Source of the DNA: Adenophora triphylla var. japonica
Taxonomy: Eukaryota > Streptophyta > Magnoliopsida > Asterales > Campanulaceae
DNA: 64,000 bases
Direction: 5' to 3'
NCBI GenBank assembly: GCA_022495995.1
Contig: JAFEMH010000342.1
Location: 186,001 to 250,000 of the forward strand
The translations under genes were made by a program, and so were the position numbers. Below are positions 10,268-22,052 of this stretch, one piece after another. The notes beneath the pieces were generated by a model. The model was not told the DNA's origin, ran no database searches, and saw only the letters and a list, made by a program, of their open reading frames with translations. Position 1 is the first letter of the stretch, and every line of letters starts with the position of its first letter.

Positions 10268-12230
10268 CAAAGGAAAGTACGTGAAGTCCTGGAAGTTAGG
10301 GAGAACGATGTGAAAGAAGTATTGCTAGACCCTTCCAACCCGGACATCAAGGTACTTATTGGCAGTGACATCCCATCAGATATAGAAGAGAAGCTTGTGG
10401 ACTTATTAAAAAGCAGAGTAAAGAGTTTTGCTTGGAGACATGATGACATGACCGACATCAAGAAAGATGTCATCACTCACAAACTTAACATCGATCCTAG
10501 TTTTAAACCAAAGGCACCGTAAACGAAGAAAATTTGCGTAAACAAGAAACCGTATCATCAAGGAAGAGGTAGAGCGCTTACTCAAAGCCAACATGATCCG
10601 AGAGGTAGATTATCCAAGATGGTTAGCAAACGTGGTTGTAGTTGAGAAGAAGAATGGGAAATGGCGAGTCTCGTGTTGACTTCACCGACTTAAATAAAGC
10701 CTCGTCCAAAAGACCCTTTCCCTCTCGCCTCACATAGATTCGTTAGTTGATGCCACATCCGACATGAACTCCTCACCTTCATGGATGCATCTTCGTGATT
10801 CCAAAGAAATCCGTATGGAACCATCCGACCAGAAGACACCGCCTTCATAACGCCAACAGTATTTATTGTTATATTGCTATGCCTTTTGACTAAAAAATGC
10901 AGTGAAACATATCGTAGGCTCGTCAACAAAATGTTCAAAGATCGATTGGGGACACAATGGAAGTATATATTGACGACATGGTAGTAAAATCCAAGAAAGC
11001 CGAAGATCACATAAGCAACTTATCTCAAGCCTTTGACATCTTGGATTGTTTCAATATGAAACTTAATCCAAATTAAATGCAACTTTGGAATGAAGGCAGG
11101 AAGTTTTTGGGTTACATGGTTACTAAAAGAGGCATTGAAGCCGCCCTGCACGTATACGTGCTATTATTAACCCGTCGTCACCTCAATCCGTCAAGGACGT
11201 CCAAAGATTGACAGAAAGATTGCCGCACTCACTGTGTTCATTTCAAAATCCCTGATCGATGCAAACCTTTCTATGACATCCTAAGGAAGAACAAGAAGTT
11301 CCAAAGGGGAGAACCAACATGAAGAAGCCTTTCAGAGCTCAAAACTTACCCGTCGACACCTCCATTATTGGCCAAGCCTCAGGAGGAGGAACATCTTTAC
11401 ATCTACCTCGGGCAAGATCGTAAGGCGCCGTTAGTGCGCCTTGGTGGCGTAACGAGATGGTAGTCGCAACCCATCTACTATATAAGTAAGACACTTTTAG
11501 ATGCAGAGACCAGGTATTCTCATTTACGTAAGTTAATTTTAGCTTTGATAACTCGCTTCTATTAAATTAAGGCACTATTTTGAAACACATACTATAATTG
11601 TACGCACTAACTATCCTATTAAGAATGTTATGAGAAAACCAGAGATGTCGTGTCGAATGGCGAAGTGGTCTGTACAATTAAGCACATACGACATTAAATA
11701 TGAGCCCGTAACAAAGAATAAAATCTCAAGCTTTAGCCGATTTTGTGGCCGACTTTAGTCCAACCATGCAACAAGAGGTGGAATTGGAGGTTCAAGAACT
11801 TCAAGATGATGACATCCTCAAGATCCGGACTCTCTACACATATGGTGCTTCTAACATGAGAGGTACAGGTCTTGGTGTTGTACTAAAATCGCCACAAGGG
11901 GACATAATACCACAATCCATCACCGCAGCTTTCAAGGCCACTAATAATGAAGCAGAATACGAGGCATTAATTGCAGGTCTAACAAATGCCCAGACCTAGA
12001 TGTCAAGCATATCCGGGTGTTTATAGATTCTTTGCTAATTGTCAACCATTACAATGGATCCTACATAGCAAAAAATGCAAAGATGACGACATATTTGGAA
12101 ATTGTAAAAATTCTGGTGGCCAAATTCAAAACATTTACTTTGGAACAGATTCCACGAGGAAAATTCTCAAGCAGATGCTCTGGCAAACTTAGGTTCAGCC
12201 TTCAAAAGCATTTCACATACAAGCATCCCA
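10262..12230 (+). pseudogene. RT and RNase H region of B, heavily degraded
   Basis: The first part is open: FAWRHDDMTDIKKDVITHKL. From 10523 to about 11700 the RT core can only be recognised in pieces by comparison with C, for example VVVEKKNGKWR near 10640 and a YIDDMVVK segment near 10967. Small indels change frame every few tens of codons. The archaeal-type RNase H at 11745-11999 reads GASNMRGTGLGVVLKSPQGD and then TNNEAEYEALIAGL. The catalytic aspartate before GASN is a tyrosine here (C has FTDGASN). This product cannot be active. Confidence 0.8.
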
Positions 12231-12233
12231 ATT

Positions 12234-13552
12234 GTGCATGTTGACATCCCAGCAATTGATCATCTTGAACTGTTCGTTCTAGATGTCGACGTACCTTCCC
12301 CTCCAGCAGCAACTTCTTGGACAACTCCTATTGTCAAGTATCTCTTAGATGATATGATCCCAGTCGAGGAGAAAAGTTCTAGAGCCTTTAGGGTAAGAGT
12401 ATCTAAGTATTTACTTATTGATAACCTTTTGTTTAGAAAATCTGCTGCAGGTCACTACTTAAGATGTCTAGAAGCGTACCGAGCCCATCAGGTTCTCAAG
12501 GAACTGCATGAAGGAGAGTGTGGAAATCATACCGGGGGCAGAAGTATGCATACCAAGGCTCTGAGGATGGGCTATTTTTGGCCCACAATGAGAAGAGACG
12601 CCGCAGACTATGCAAAGAAATGTGACTCCTGTCAACGACATGGGGACATCCTGCACCAACCAGCAGAGCTATTGCATCCTATCCTGTTGCCATAGCCATT
12701 TATGATTTGGGGAATGGACATCATAGGAAAATTACCCAGGGCACCAGGAGGAAGAGTATTTCTATTAGCTATGACAGACTATTTCTCTAAATGGGTAGAA
12801 GCTGAGGCGTACGTACAAGTTCGTGACAGAGAAGTAATCTCTTTCATCAAAAGAAATATATTCAGCCGATTTGGGATACCTTTAGAGATAATTTGTGATA
12901 ACGGCTCCCAATTCATTAGTAAGAAAACCCAAGATTTCTTGACATCTTGGGGAGTCAAGATGGTGACATCTTCACCTGTTCACCCTCAAGCCAATGGACA
13001 AAGTGTAATCTAGAAACAAAATAATCATAAGCAACTTAAAAAGAGATCGAACCGTAAGAAAGGACAATGGGCAGAAGAGTTGCCAATAGTTCTATGGGCT
13101 GACAGGACGACATCTAAGAACGCTACTGGTCAAACTCCCTATTCACTTGTATTTGGGACAGAATCAGTTATTCCAGTAGAAGTACTTGTACCTACGGCCG
13201 GATACAGTTTGTTGACATCTGAACATAATAAAGACATCTTGACATATGACATGGATACCGTAGACGAACTAAGGGACATGACCAAAGTTCGGATGGCAGC
13301 ATATCAATAAAGGGTAGCCAGATCTTACAATAAAAACGTAAGGGTTAGAAGGTTCCAAGTAGGAGATTTAGTCCTACGAAAGGCATTCCAAAATACAAAG
13401 GAGCTCAATGCAGGCAAGCTCGCTCCAAAGTGGGAAGGACCCTACCTGATAGATGCACAGGCCGGGAAAGGAGCATATCGTCTGTCAACCTTGGATGGCC
13501 AAATGATACCACGAAGTTGGAACGCCATTCACCTTAAAAGGTATTACATCTA
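12234..13552 (+). pseudogene. Integrase of B, with stops
   Basis: 12234-12695 holds the HHCC zinc domain: ELHEGECGNHTGG and CDSCQRHGDILHQPA. A TAG follows at 12693. 12702-13013 holds the catalytic core with MDIIGKLPRAPGG (first D) and IICDNGSQF (second D). At the glutamate segment the frame is broken, reading QANGQSVI and a stop. 13080-13552 gives the C-terminal part (WADRTTSKNATGQTPYSLVF, then RRFQVGDLVLRKAFQNTKEL and WEGPYLIDAQAGKGAYRL), with one TAA at about 13309. The end SWNAIHLKRYYI then TAA matches C. Confidence 0.87.
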
Positions 13553-14469
13553 AACAATGCACCCCTTTAACTCATCTCATCCCAGGTATGGACAATCCTT
13601 TATTTATTTGTAACCTTCCATTTTCCTATTTACTATTTTCTTACTTCATTACAAATCAAGATGTCACTAACACAATTTGTGGAGAGGCTTCAACATAGTT
13701 GACGTCCATTTTTAACATGTCTTTGTCTTATGAGCTGTTGACATACGGAAATGGGGACATATCGAAAGTACGCAAAATTAGAAGAACAACGAATTCTCCT
13801 CCGTCAGAGACTAGCCATCTCTTCTCAAGTAAAGGTACATAATCCCTTCTAAGGTTTAAAGAGTTAATTACCTCTTTCTTAAGATGTTAGGTTACCACAC
13901 CTTCGCCTGGAGCGCAAGTTATCTCTTTAATTGAGGTGTGGGGTGGGCCTATATGGGTAAACTCATATAGCTTACCCATTCCCACTCAGTTAAATGATTG
14001 ATCTCATATTTTATTCTTATAGTTATGACATGTACGTGTCATCTTAAGTATCTACCGCATTGACATACTAACATGTCACCTTACGAGCATAACAAATAAC
14101 CATCCAAAAGAAAACAATCCTTGACATGCTTGAAAATTACTAAACCGCAACTAAGCTAAAGTTACCCTAAAAACATCCTTAAAAAGTTAAAAACAACATC
14201 CAAACTACCAAAGTTAAAATGCAAAAGTGTTGGACCAACCCAACACATAAGAGAAATTGTCTTTGGTCCTTATGGACCTATTACATAACCAAACCAAAAT
14301 TAAAATTGTCTTTAGGGATTCCACCCCAGTAATACCATCAAAAAACCAGAACAGAGTTATTTTACCTTTTTCAGGTGACATCCGCCACAGGTGTTGCTTT
14401 GGGGGTAACTTCTCCAAATTCTGCACTTCCTTCTTAAGCATCCTACTTTTTGTGTTTTCCTCCTGAAAG
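13553..14469 (+). other. 3' non-coding spacer of B
   Basis: AT-rich sequence between the integrase stop and the end of the antisense gene. I see no conserved reading frame. GACAT and similar short words recur (for example TTGACAT near 13739 and 14050), as they do in the same spacer of C. Confidence 0.6.
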
Positions 14470-15219
14470 TCATTCCATGTCGCTGTCATGAGCATCATCA
14501 ACCTGTTCAAGATCCTTGGAGCCCTCATTCATCTTTTCATCATGGATCCGCTGCAAAGCTGCCTTTTCATCATCCAGGTTCCAGTTCACATGCTCTCCTG
14601 CCTGATATTCCTCAATCATTTGGATTCTAGTTTCAAAAACTGCTTTCACAGTTTCATGCACCAAGTCATCCCGAAGTGCTTCAATCTCCCTTTCATGCCT
14701 GATATCAACACTTGCAAGCCTGGACCGCCATTTTAAAATCTCTTCATTTTTGTCCCTGATTTCCAATCCCTTTTCCCTCATTATCCTTGCAGCTTCTTTC
14801 AAATCCTTCTCGTATTCGACCCTACTCATATAAAAGGTATCACATTTATCCCTCCATATCCTGATCTCTTTGGATATTAACTTAGCCATCGAGACAATCT
14901 GTCATCAACGAACAAAAAAGACATTTTACCAAAATATAAATCAATGTACCAAAGATCCAAATTAACTCTTACCTGATTCTCCAACACTTCTTCATTCCAA
15001 ATTTGCTTCTCCACACCGGAGATCTGGTCCACCCTTTTTCTTTTCAAGGTAAGCTTATTATCCATCTCAGGTATGGTCTCTTCCGCTTTCATCTTACCTT
15101 TGTATTTGGCCACAATATCATTCTTCGTAAAGCCGGATCGAGTCACTGCATATAAGGATATATGTTAGCACGGATTTAATAGAGTCGCCAATGCAATGAC
15201 ACATTGATTTTGACTCACT
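14470..15219 (-). CDS. Antisense spliced gene of B: coiled-coil protein
   Basis: Minus strand, opposite to gag-pol. Three exons are inferred: a 5' exon ending at 15219 (donor GTGAGT), exon 2 at 15145-14973 (acceptor TATATGCAG, donor GTAAGAG after codons EVLENQ), and exon 3 at 14898-14470 (acceptor GATGACAG, stop TGA). Exon 2 is rich in basic residues (KLTLKRKRVD). Exon 3 encodes a charged helical protein: MAKLISKEIRIWRDKCDTFY, then EIEALRDDLVHETVKAVFE and YQAGEHVNWNLDDEKAALQ, with an acidic tail. Both exons are open in B although its gag-pol is wrecked. The homologue in C has splice sites at the same codons. Function unknown. Extra antisense ORFs near the 3' end are known in Tat elements. Confidence 0.72.
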
Positions 15220-15504
15220 TTTTTGGAGAACGTCGTGACTATGTATTTGAGAAAGAAGGATAAAAACTGCACCCTTTAAGGCTACTCTCACCATAATATA
15301 GTAAGAGACGTCTGATTTAGATAAGAATTTGAAGAAGATTCGATGATAACGATGGTTATCAAGAATTACGGTTACTAGTTCCTATCGAGACTCCTTTTCT
15401 TTCCAGCCGCCACGTATCCTTAACCGTCCCATCATGCAAGCTGGCAGTTGAGCATTTATTGGGAGAAAAACATTTGCCTCTTCAGTTGCCAAAATAGCCA
15501 AATG
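15220..15504 (-). other. Upstream region of the B antisense gene
   Basis: No ORF. Purine-rich on the plus strand (TTTGAGAAAGAAGGATAAAA near 15246). By position it should carry the 5' exon start and promoter of the antisense gene. No clear TATA box was identified. Confidence 0.35.
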
Positions 15505-15518
15505 TTTTTGGGGACAAA
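15505..15518 (+). other. Polypurine tract of B
   Basis: TTTTTGGGGACAAA, immediately before the 3' LTR start at 15520. This is the plus-strand priming site. C has TTTGGGGTATAAT in the same place (20774-20786). Confidence 0.78.
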
Positions 15519-15519
15519 T

Positions 15520-16124
15520 TGTTGTGGGTATTTTTCAGCATGGTGACATCTTCAGTTGCTCCTGCATGTCAAGATGTTACTCCACTGTAAGTATCATTTT
15601 AATATTTACTTATTTGATATTTCCTAATATCTTTATTATTATTATTTTCCAGTGAATAAGAGAGAAGAATATGGGATATTTTTCTAGCACGTTCAACACA
15701 TCTTCAACGGCAAGGATGACTTGGTCTCACGGACGTTGAAGAAGATAAGACTATTCCCGAGATTGTAGGAACAACTTTTACCCATTCAAACTTACTTATA
15801 TTTAAGGGGAGATGGAGATGGAAAAACATACATACTCTCGTACACTCACACACTCTACGCACATCTCTCTTGTAATTCTCTCCATCTTCCACAGTTGTAA
15901 CTCAATTATTATAGTGAAACTTTTAAGGTTGGAGACCTAACTCTCGGGGTTTTTTCCAAAGAGGTTATCACCTCTAAGGTTTTCCTCGTTAACAAATCGT
16001 GGTGTCATTCTTTCTTTTTATGTCTTTGTTCCATTTAGTCGAATTCCACAGTCCCCTCCTTGTTATTTAATCCACACACTTGTCAAAGTTAAGATTCAAC
16101 ACTATTGTTTTTTCTACCAAAACA
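15520..16124 (+). mobile_element. 3' LTR of B
   Basis: 605 bp, ends CTACCAAAACA; RT of C resumes at 16125. Nearly identical to the 5' LTR. All three substitutions are C/T or G/A, two of them at CpG and one at a CHG cytosine, as expected of methylated-cytosine deamination. Confidence 0.93.
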
Positions 16125-16820
16125 GTAGATAGACTGTTAAAGTCAAAGATGATTATAGAAGTTAATTATTCAAGATGGTTATCTAATGTAGTGGTGGTGG
16201 AAAAGAAGAATGGCAAGTGGCATGTATGTGTTGACTTTACCGATTTGAACAAGGCTTGCCCTAAAGCTCCTTTTCCCTTACCATATATTGACTCATTAGT
16301 CAATTTCACAGCCGGACATGACATCTTGACCTTTATGGATGCGTCTTCGGGATTTCAACAGATTCAGATGGAACCTTCAGATCAAGAAGATACAGCCTTT
16401 ATGACCCCGGAAGGAATATATTGCTACGTAACAATGCCCTTTGATTTGAAGAATGCAGGGGCAACCTATTAACGGCTAGTTTACAAGATGTTCAAAGACA
16501 AGCTAGGAAAAACTATGGAAGTTTACATTGATGACATGGTGGTCAAATAAAAGCATATTGAAGATCACGTACAGAACCTTGCAGAAGCTTTTGACATCTT
16601 GGAAGCTTTCAACATGAAGTTAAATCTATCAAAGTGAAACTTTGGGGTTCGAGCTGGGAAGTTATTAGGCTACATGGTGACAAAATATGGGTATTGAAGC
16701 TAGCCCAGAGCAGATTAAAGCAATTCTCAACCTGGAATCCCCAAACACAATCAAAGACGTGCAGAGGCTGACCGGTCAGGTAGCAGCCCTTAACAGGTTC
16801 ATATCCAAATCATCTGACAG
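16125..16820 (+). pseudogene. Reverse transcriptase core of C
   Basis: It continues the frame broken at 7275. Motifs in order: VVVVEKKNGKWHVCVDFTDL, PFPLPYIDSL, FMDASSGFQQIQM (catalytic aspartate), EDTAFMTPEGIYCY, and VYIDDMVVK near 16525 (YIDD box). A TAA ends the first frame at 16470-16472, a second TAA falls directly after VYIDDMVVK, and a TGA follows LNLSK at about 16636. A frameshift lies near 16700. The catalytic residues are still readable, so the damage is modest compared with B. Confidence 0.88.
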
Positions 16821-17700
16821 ATGCAGGTTGTTCTTGACGTCTTGAGAAAGAACAAGAAGTTTCAATGGTCTGAGGAGCATGAACAAGCATTCAATCAACT
16901 CAAAGAATACCTTTCAGTACCACCATTACTATCTAAACCGGAGCAAGGTGAACCACTCCTTGTATATCTTGTTGTCTCAGAAAATGTCGTTAGTGCCGTC
17001 CTGGTAAGAGAATTACAAGGTGAACAACATCCTGTCTATTATATAAGTAAGTCCCTCATAGATGCTGAAATCAGGTACACTCATCTTGAAAAACTTGTTC
17101 TTGCATTAATAATTGCTTCAATTAAATTACGTCACTATTTTGAAACACATCCTATATCTGTTAAAACTAATTTTCCCATTAGAAATGTTATGAGAAAACC
17201 AGAATTATCAGGAAGGATAGCAGAGTGGTCCATACAACTTAGTACATACGACATCCAGTACGAGCCTAGGACCGCTATCAAATCCCAATCTTTGGCTGAC
17301 TTTGTAGCAGACTTTAGCCCCAGCTTACAACCTGAAGTAGAACTGGAGGTACAACAACTTGAAGGTGACATACACTCAACATGTTCACGGATGGTGCTTC
17401 AAATATGAAAGGAACAGGTCTGGGCATAGTATTAAGATCCCCACAAGGTGATATCTTTCCTAAGATGTGTCTTGTGAATTTCATGCAACGAACAATGAGG
17501 CCAAATATGAGGCCCTCATTATGGGTTTAACAACTGCTTTAGATTTAAATGTTAAACATATTAATGTCTATAGTGATTCCCTATTACTGGTTAACCATTT
17601 TAATGGTTCTTCAGCTAAAAATTCTAAGATGACAGCGTATGATTCTTGCAAGCCGCTTCATCACTTTCACCTTTAAACAAGTGCCTAGGGAGGAAAATAC
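16821..17700 (+). pseudogene. RNase H and archaeal-type RNase H of C
   Basis: 16821-17408 reads through the RT-linked RNase H with FQWSEEHEQAFNQLKEYL, VYYISKSLIDAEIRYTHLEK and ADFVADFSPSL. A frameshift near 17375 separates the second domain, read as FTDGASNMKGTGLG, SPQGD and ATNNEAKYEALIMGL. This second domain is the archaeal-type RNase H known from Tat elements. Its catalytic aspartate (TDG) and the NNEA(K/E)YEAL glutamate are present. A further frameshift is near 17640. Confidence 0.83.
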
Positions 17701-19075
17701 AGAAGCAGACACATTGGCTAATCTAGGGTCAGCATGTAAAGCGCTGATAAGCAATATAATCCCTATTATTTACATCAAATATCCAGCTATAGAGCAGCCT
17801 GAAGATTGCAAACAGATTAATGATCCAGTAACGTCATCAAAAGATAACAATCAAGAAGCATCTTGGACTCAACCCTATTATGAGTACCTTCACAAAAATA
17901 TGGTTCCTCAGGATCCTAAGGCAGCAAGGGCTTTCAGAATGAGGGCATCTAGGTTTACTCTAATTGAGGGAATACTCTTCAGGAAGTCATATTCAGGTTT
18001 GTACATGAGATGTGTAGAACCTGGTCAAGTTGCTGTCATCTTAAAAGAACTGCATGATGGCAAATGTGGGAATCATTCTGGGGGCAGATCGTTCTAAGAT
18101 CAGGATATTACCGGCCAACTATAAGACAAGATGCTGCAGCATATGATAAAAAATGTGACTCTTGTCAAAGGCATAGCAACATTTTACATCAGCCTGCAGA
18201 ACCTCTGTATCCCATAGTGTCCTCCTGGTCTTTCATGCAGTGGGGGATGGACATTTTGGGAAAGTTACCTAAAGCTCCTGGGGGCAAATTACTCATGTTG
18301 GCAATGACAGACTACTTTTCGAAATGGATTGAAGCAGAATCATATGTTCAGATCAGAGATAAAGAAGTTATTTCCCTCTTAAAAAGGAACATCCTGAGCA
18401 GGTTTGGGATTCCATCAGAAATTATTTGTGACATATTGATCACAATTTATCAGCAAGAAAACCAAGGACTTCTGTGCAAGATGGGGGATAAAACTGATAA
18501 TGTCAACTCCAGTCCACCCTCAAGCAAATGGACAAGCTGAGTCAAGCAACAAGTTGATTATTAACAACTTGAAGAAACGTCTTGATCAGAAGAAGGGAAG
18601 ATGAGCTGAGGAATTACCTTTTGTACTTTGGGCAGATAGGACGACTCCCAAGAATGCAATAGGGCATACTCCTTACTCACTGATATTTAGCACAGAAGCA
18701 GTAATACCTGTTGAAGTTGTGATACCAACCGCAAGATAGGGTCTCACGACTCCAGCTGGCAACCAACAAGCTTTGACACAAGACTTGGACACTGTGGACG
18801 AATTGAGAGATATTGCTAAGATTAGGATGACAGCTTATCAACAAAGGATAGCTAGAGCTTACAATAAAAATGTTCGAGTGAGAAGATTTCAAGTTAGAGA
18901 CTTGGTTCTCAGAAAGGTCTTCCAAAACACTAGGGAGTTAAATGCTGGAAAGCTAGCTGCTAAGTGGGAAGGCCCATATCTTATAGATGCTGAAGCAGGA
19001 AAAGAAGCATATTGGCTATAAAGTCCAGATGGTACACGGATCCCAAGAAGTTGGAATGCTATTCATCTTAACATT
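17639..19075 (+). pseudogene. Integrase of C
   Basis: Zinc domain: ELHDGKCGNHSGG and KKCDSCQRHSN, in two frames split near 18097. Core: MDILGKLPKAPGG (first D) then FSKWIEAESYVQIRDKEVIS. At the second aspartate the frame slips: IICD is followed by out-of-frame sequence from about 18435. The stretch with the third catalytic residue is therefore not read. The C-terminal part resumes at 18773 (DTVDELRDIAKIRMTAYQQR, RRFQVRDLVLRKVFQNTREL, WEGPYLIDAEAGKEAYWL) with TAA at about 19019. PRSWNAIHL marks the end near 19072. Confidence 0.85.
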
Positions 19076-19735
19076 ACTTTATGTAAGTCTGAACATGATA
19101 AAATCCAGTCCAAATCAGGTACGCATTGTTGAATAATTTAATTCTTACGTCTTTCATTTTTATTCTTTATCCCTCTTAGAACAATGCTAACTTAAGCATC
19201 AGAGGGGTGTTAGCTAAGCTAACACCCAACCCTAACATATGTCTGTCTTGCAAGGTATTTCACAGTTACATATTCAAGATGTAAGACAACCAGATCTATT
19301 TTCGAAAGGATGAAGATAATTTACCTCAGTCAGTCTATTCCATAAACTGAAGTTTAAGGTACACACCTTCTAAGTGCTTAAAAGATTATTCATCTTTTCT
19401 CTAGTATAATTGGTTATCAAAACCTCGCCTAGGTGCACGTATTTCACACAATGTGAAACAAAGTTCTAAAGGTTGTAACATTTTCATGTTACTCACAAAG
19501 TTCAAGAACTTATACACATTCAGTATTTTCATACGATCAAAAGAGTTACTAGATCAAAAAACTAACTGCTTACCTACTAAGATACCAAAAATAATGTCAT
19601 CAACATGACATCCTGAAAAAACCATAACGCCAACAAAGGCATACCAAAATATTACAGACCAAAAACTTGTTCTGAGGACATACCCTCATTTTAATCAAAT
19701 TAATTGTTTTAAAAGAAAACATACTATCCTTCTTA
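19076..19735 (+). other. 3' non-coding spacer of C
   Basis: AT-rich, no supported ORF. It separates the integrase end from the stop of the antisense gene, like 13553-14469 in B. Confidence 0.55.
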
Positions 19736-20514
19736 TTCTGTATTATCATCTTGAGTATCTCCAACCTGCTCAATCTCTCTGCATCTTGAGCCTTGGAGTT
19801 TACCTCACCCGTTTTTTCACTAATGATCCTTTGTAAAGCTGCATATTCTTCTTCTAGATTCCAGTTTATGTGCTCCCCAGCCTGGTACTCCTTAATCATC
19901 TCGATCCTAGCCTCATAGACTGATTTCGCAGCCTCAGTCACCATGTCATCATGAAGCATCTCCATATCTTTAGCATGTCTCCTACCAGCCTTAGCAAGTC
20001 TGACTACCCATTTTGAAATATCATTATCCTTAGACTTAATTTCTTCTTTCTTCTCTTTCAGCATCTTGAAAGCTGACTTTAGATCTTCCTTGTACTCCGT
20101 CCTATCCATGTGTAAAGTATCAGCCTTTTCTTTCCACAACTTGATCTCCTTAGCCATCATCTTGGCAACTGTTACAGCCTATTATCAATGAATAACAACA
20201 TTTGATCAAAATATGAAAGGATATTCCAACATTATCAAAGTAACATATTACCTGATTCTCTAAAACCTCTTCGCTTGGTGTTGCCTTCTCTGCTTGGTTA
20301 CTTCTCTTTCTTTTTAATACTACCTTGTTATCCGCTTCCAAATTAGGCGGACTCCCTTCAATCTTCATCTTATTTTTATACTTAGCCACAATATCACTTG
20401 CAGCAAACTTAGATTTAGAATGAGTCACTGCAAAGACGAACATCAAAATATATTAGTATGGAATACAAATGAACTCTCCGGGCAAATTGATGATTTCTAG
20501 GAAAAATACTTACT
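19736..20514 (-). CDS. Antisense spliced gene of C: coiled-coil protein
   Basis: Homologue of the antisense gene of B. A 5' exon ends at 20514 (donor GTAAGTA). Exon 2 is 20427-20252 (acceptor TCTTTGCAG, donor GTAATATG, again after EVLENQ). Exon 3 is 20178 to about 19736 (acceptor GATAATAG). Shared segments include DIVAKYK, LKRKR, MAKEIKLWKEKAD and EYQAGEHINWNLEEEYAALQ. The C-terminus appears to slip frame near 19780; the B-like acidic end is recoverable only in another frame. The exon order, intron phase and splice signals are the same in the two elements although intron sequences differ. Function unknown. Confidence 0.7.
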
Positions 20515-20786
20515 GAGGAGATTTTCAGAGGGTGATACCGATGGACTTGCAATCTATAAGGGAACGCAAAGCTTGAAAGAGATTTGAAAGGATTTGTTTT
20601 CCTTTTAAACTGTACAAAAGATATTCAAACAGTTATAAAACTCTAGGCCCGTTACAACTCTTCAACTCCCCGTATAACTGTCTAAACCAGCCCACGGAAG
20701 TGAATCAACATTTGGCAAAATATTAGGCTTTCCGGGTTCTACTTGGAAAATCCAAATATTTTGGTGGCAATTATTTGGGGTATAAT

Positions 20787-21291
20787 TTTTATTCAAGACA
20801 ACACTGACATCTTGGCTAGTATGATTATTCAACATCTTTAATATGACATCCTATTTTTGACAACTTAAAGATGCAGGTTCAACCGTTCCTATTTTTCAGG
20901 AGACAATCACTACGCAAAGATCAAAGACCAAGTCTTACATATTTCAAATGCATTTCTAACGGAAGATCAAATCATGGCAACGGTCCCTTATCTTCAGCAA
21001 CCTGATTCGGATTTATAGGAATTTTCGGTTACTTATTAATTTTCTATTATTTTTGGGCTATAAAAGGAGAGCTAGGGATAGGCGCCATGGACGGCAATTT
21101 TGTAACTCTCTCTATACTTCCACTTTATAATCACTCAATAAATAAGATAAACATCTTTGGTTTTAGGTAGGTTTCCTAAAACCTCCCGAGGTTTTGTGCC
21201 GGAGATTAGTTGATCAAGGGCTTTCCTCGTTACATCTTGGTGTCACATCTTGAATTTTCTCATTCTTATATTCCAATTGTGCCCAAAATCA
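20787..21291 (+). mobile_element. 3' LTR of C (ends approximate)
   Basis: Placed after the polypurine-like TTTGGGGTATAAT (20774-20786). It contains a TATA box TATAAAAG at 21059-21066 and a poly(A)-like CAATAAATAAG near 21136. The layout in its last 150 bp (CCTCCCGAGG..., GGGCTTTCCTCGTTA, TGGTGTCA) matches the end of the B LTR (CTCCCGGGG, GGTTTTCCTCGTTAACAA, TGGTGTCA). No sharp TG start is visible and no second copy is in the window, so both ends are estimates. 21292-21532 beyond it shows nothing recognisable. Confidence 0.55.
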
Positions 21292-21532
21292 TTCCACTAA
21301 AATTCAATTTCAAAGCATACAAGAAATTGACCAAAACAGAAACACACAAATAGAACAAACATAATAAATCAAAGAAAGAACAAAGAACAATTACAAAGAG
21401 AAAGGAAAATAATAACATGGAAAAAAAGAAGGGAGAAAGATGGTGGGTGGTGACTATGTGGTATGGAACCATGGGCAGGGTTTCATAGAGATCTACATTT
21501 TTCATTTAATCACGTTGAAATATTTAAATAAA

Positions 21533-21566
21533 CTAGTGTAACACTCGTGCATTAAACGCACAATAG
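21533..21566 (-). mobile_element. Helitron-like 3' terminus
   Basis: On the minus strand: GTGCGTTTAATGCAC, then GAGTGTTACACTAG and a T. A short GC-containing hairpin (GTGC/GCAC) about ten bases before a CTAG end followed by T is the hallmark of Helitron 3' ends. If real, the element would extend to higher coordinates. A matching 5' TC end was not found with confidence. No Rep/helicase is present. Confidence 0.45.
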
Positions 21567-21955
21567 GATACTTTGACAAAATAATTAAACAAACCAAAGA
21601 AAGTTTTTATAACTATGAAGATTAATCATTACTCTCTAAATGCTCTTTAAATTTCACTTAAAACAAAATCATAAAGAAAAGCGTCAGGAGGGGTCCAAAT
21701 GTATTCGAGCTAGCCAAGGAAAATCAAGAATCCCACCATCCCTAGACATACATCATCAACTTTTTAAGAAAAATAAAGACTAAGCTACTGACCAATAACA
21801 GTTATACGAACATATGATATACAACTCAAAATTATGTAATGGACATTGTTTAAAAATAAAAACAGAGATTGCAGGAGAAGATAATTATTGTAAGACATGT
21901 GATATTGCTAAGTTTCAATCCTCTATAAGTATACCTGCTCAATCACAAAATTTTA

Positions 21956-22052
21956 CTCCCTTCGTTTCAAATAATGTCCAGAAAATTTCAAACTTGCCCT
22001 TGATCAAGAGAAAACTTGAAAAGTTTTGGACATTCATTTTGGGGCGGAAGGA
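21956..22052. mobile_element. Short Stowaway-like MITE
   Basis: Terminal inverted repeats CTCCCTTCGTTTCAAA and (reverse strand) TCCTTCCGCCCCAAAA flank about 97 bp that also pair internally (AAAATTTC.. / GAAAACTTG). TA precedes the left end. The right TA is imperfect (TTA). Confidence 0.55.

Larger units (their letters stand above)
7276..16124 (+). mobile_element. Element B: complete Tat-lineage LTR retrotransposon, degraded coding region
   Basis: 8849 bp with two LTRs (608 and 605 bp), primer site, gag, protease, RT, RNase H, integrase, spacer, antisense gene and polypurine tract. It lies inside the RT gene of C in the same orientation. The flanking five bases are GCAGA (7271-7275) and GTAGA (16125-16129), a target duplication with one mismatch. 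The LTRs differ at three bases and one 3-bp indel, which indicates a recent insertion. Even so, the gag-pol region carries many stops and frameshifts. Confidence 0.93.
6086..21291 (+). mobile_element. Element C: Tat-lineage Ty3/gypsy retrotransposon, 5' end outside the window
   Basis: The internal region runs: gag C-terminus, protease, leaky stop, RT N-terminus, [element B 7276-16124], RT, RNase H, archaeal-type RNase H, integrase, spacer, antisense gene, polypurine tract, 3' LTR. D interrupts its gag on the left and B interrupts RT. The dual RNase H, the 3' antisense gene and the Gag type place it in the Tat group. Its LTR is not the B/D type, so it is a different subfamily. Age order: C first, then D and B into it, then E into D. 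Confidence 0.85.
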
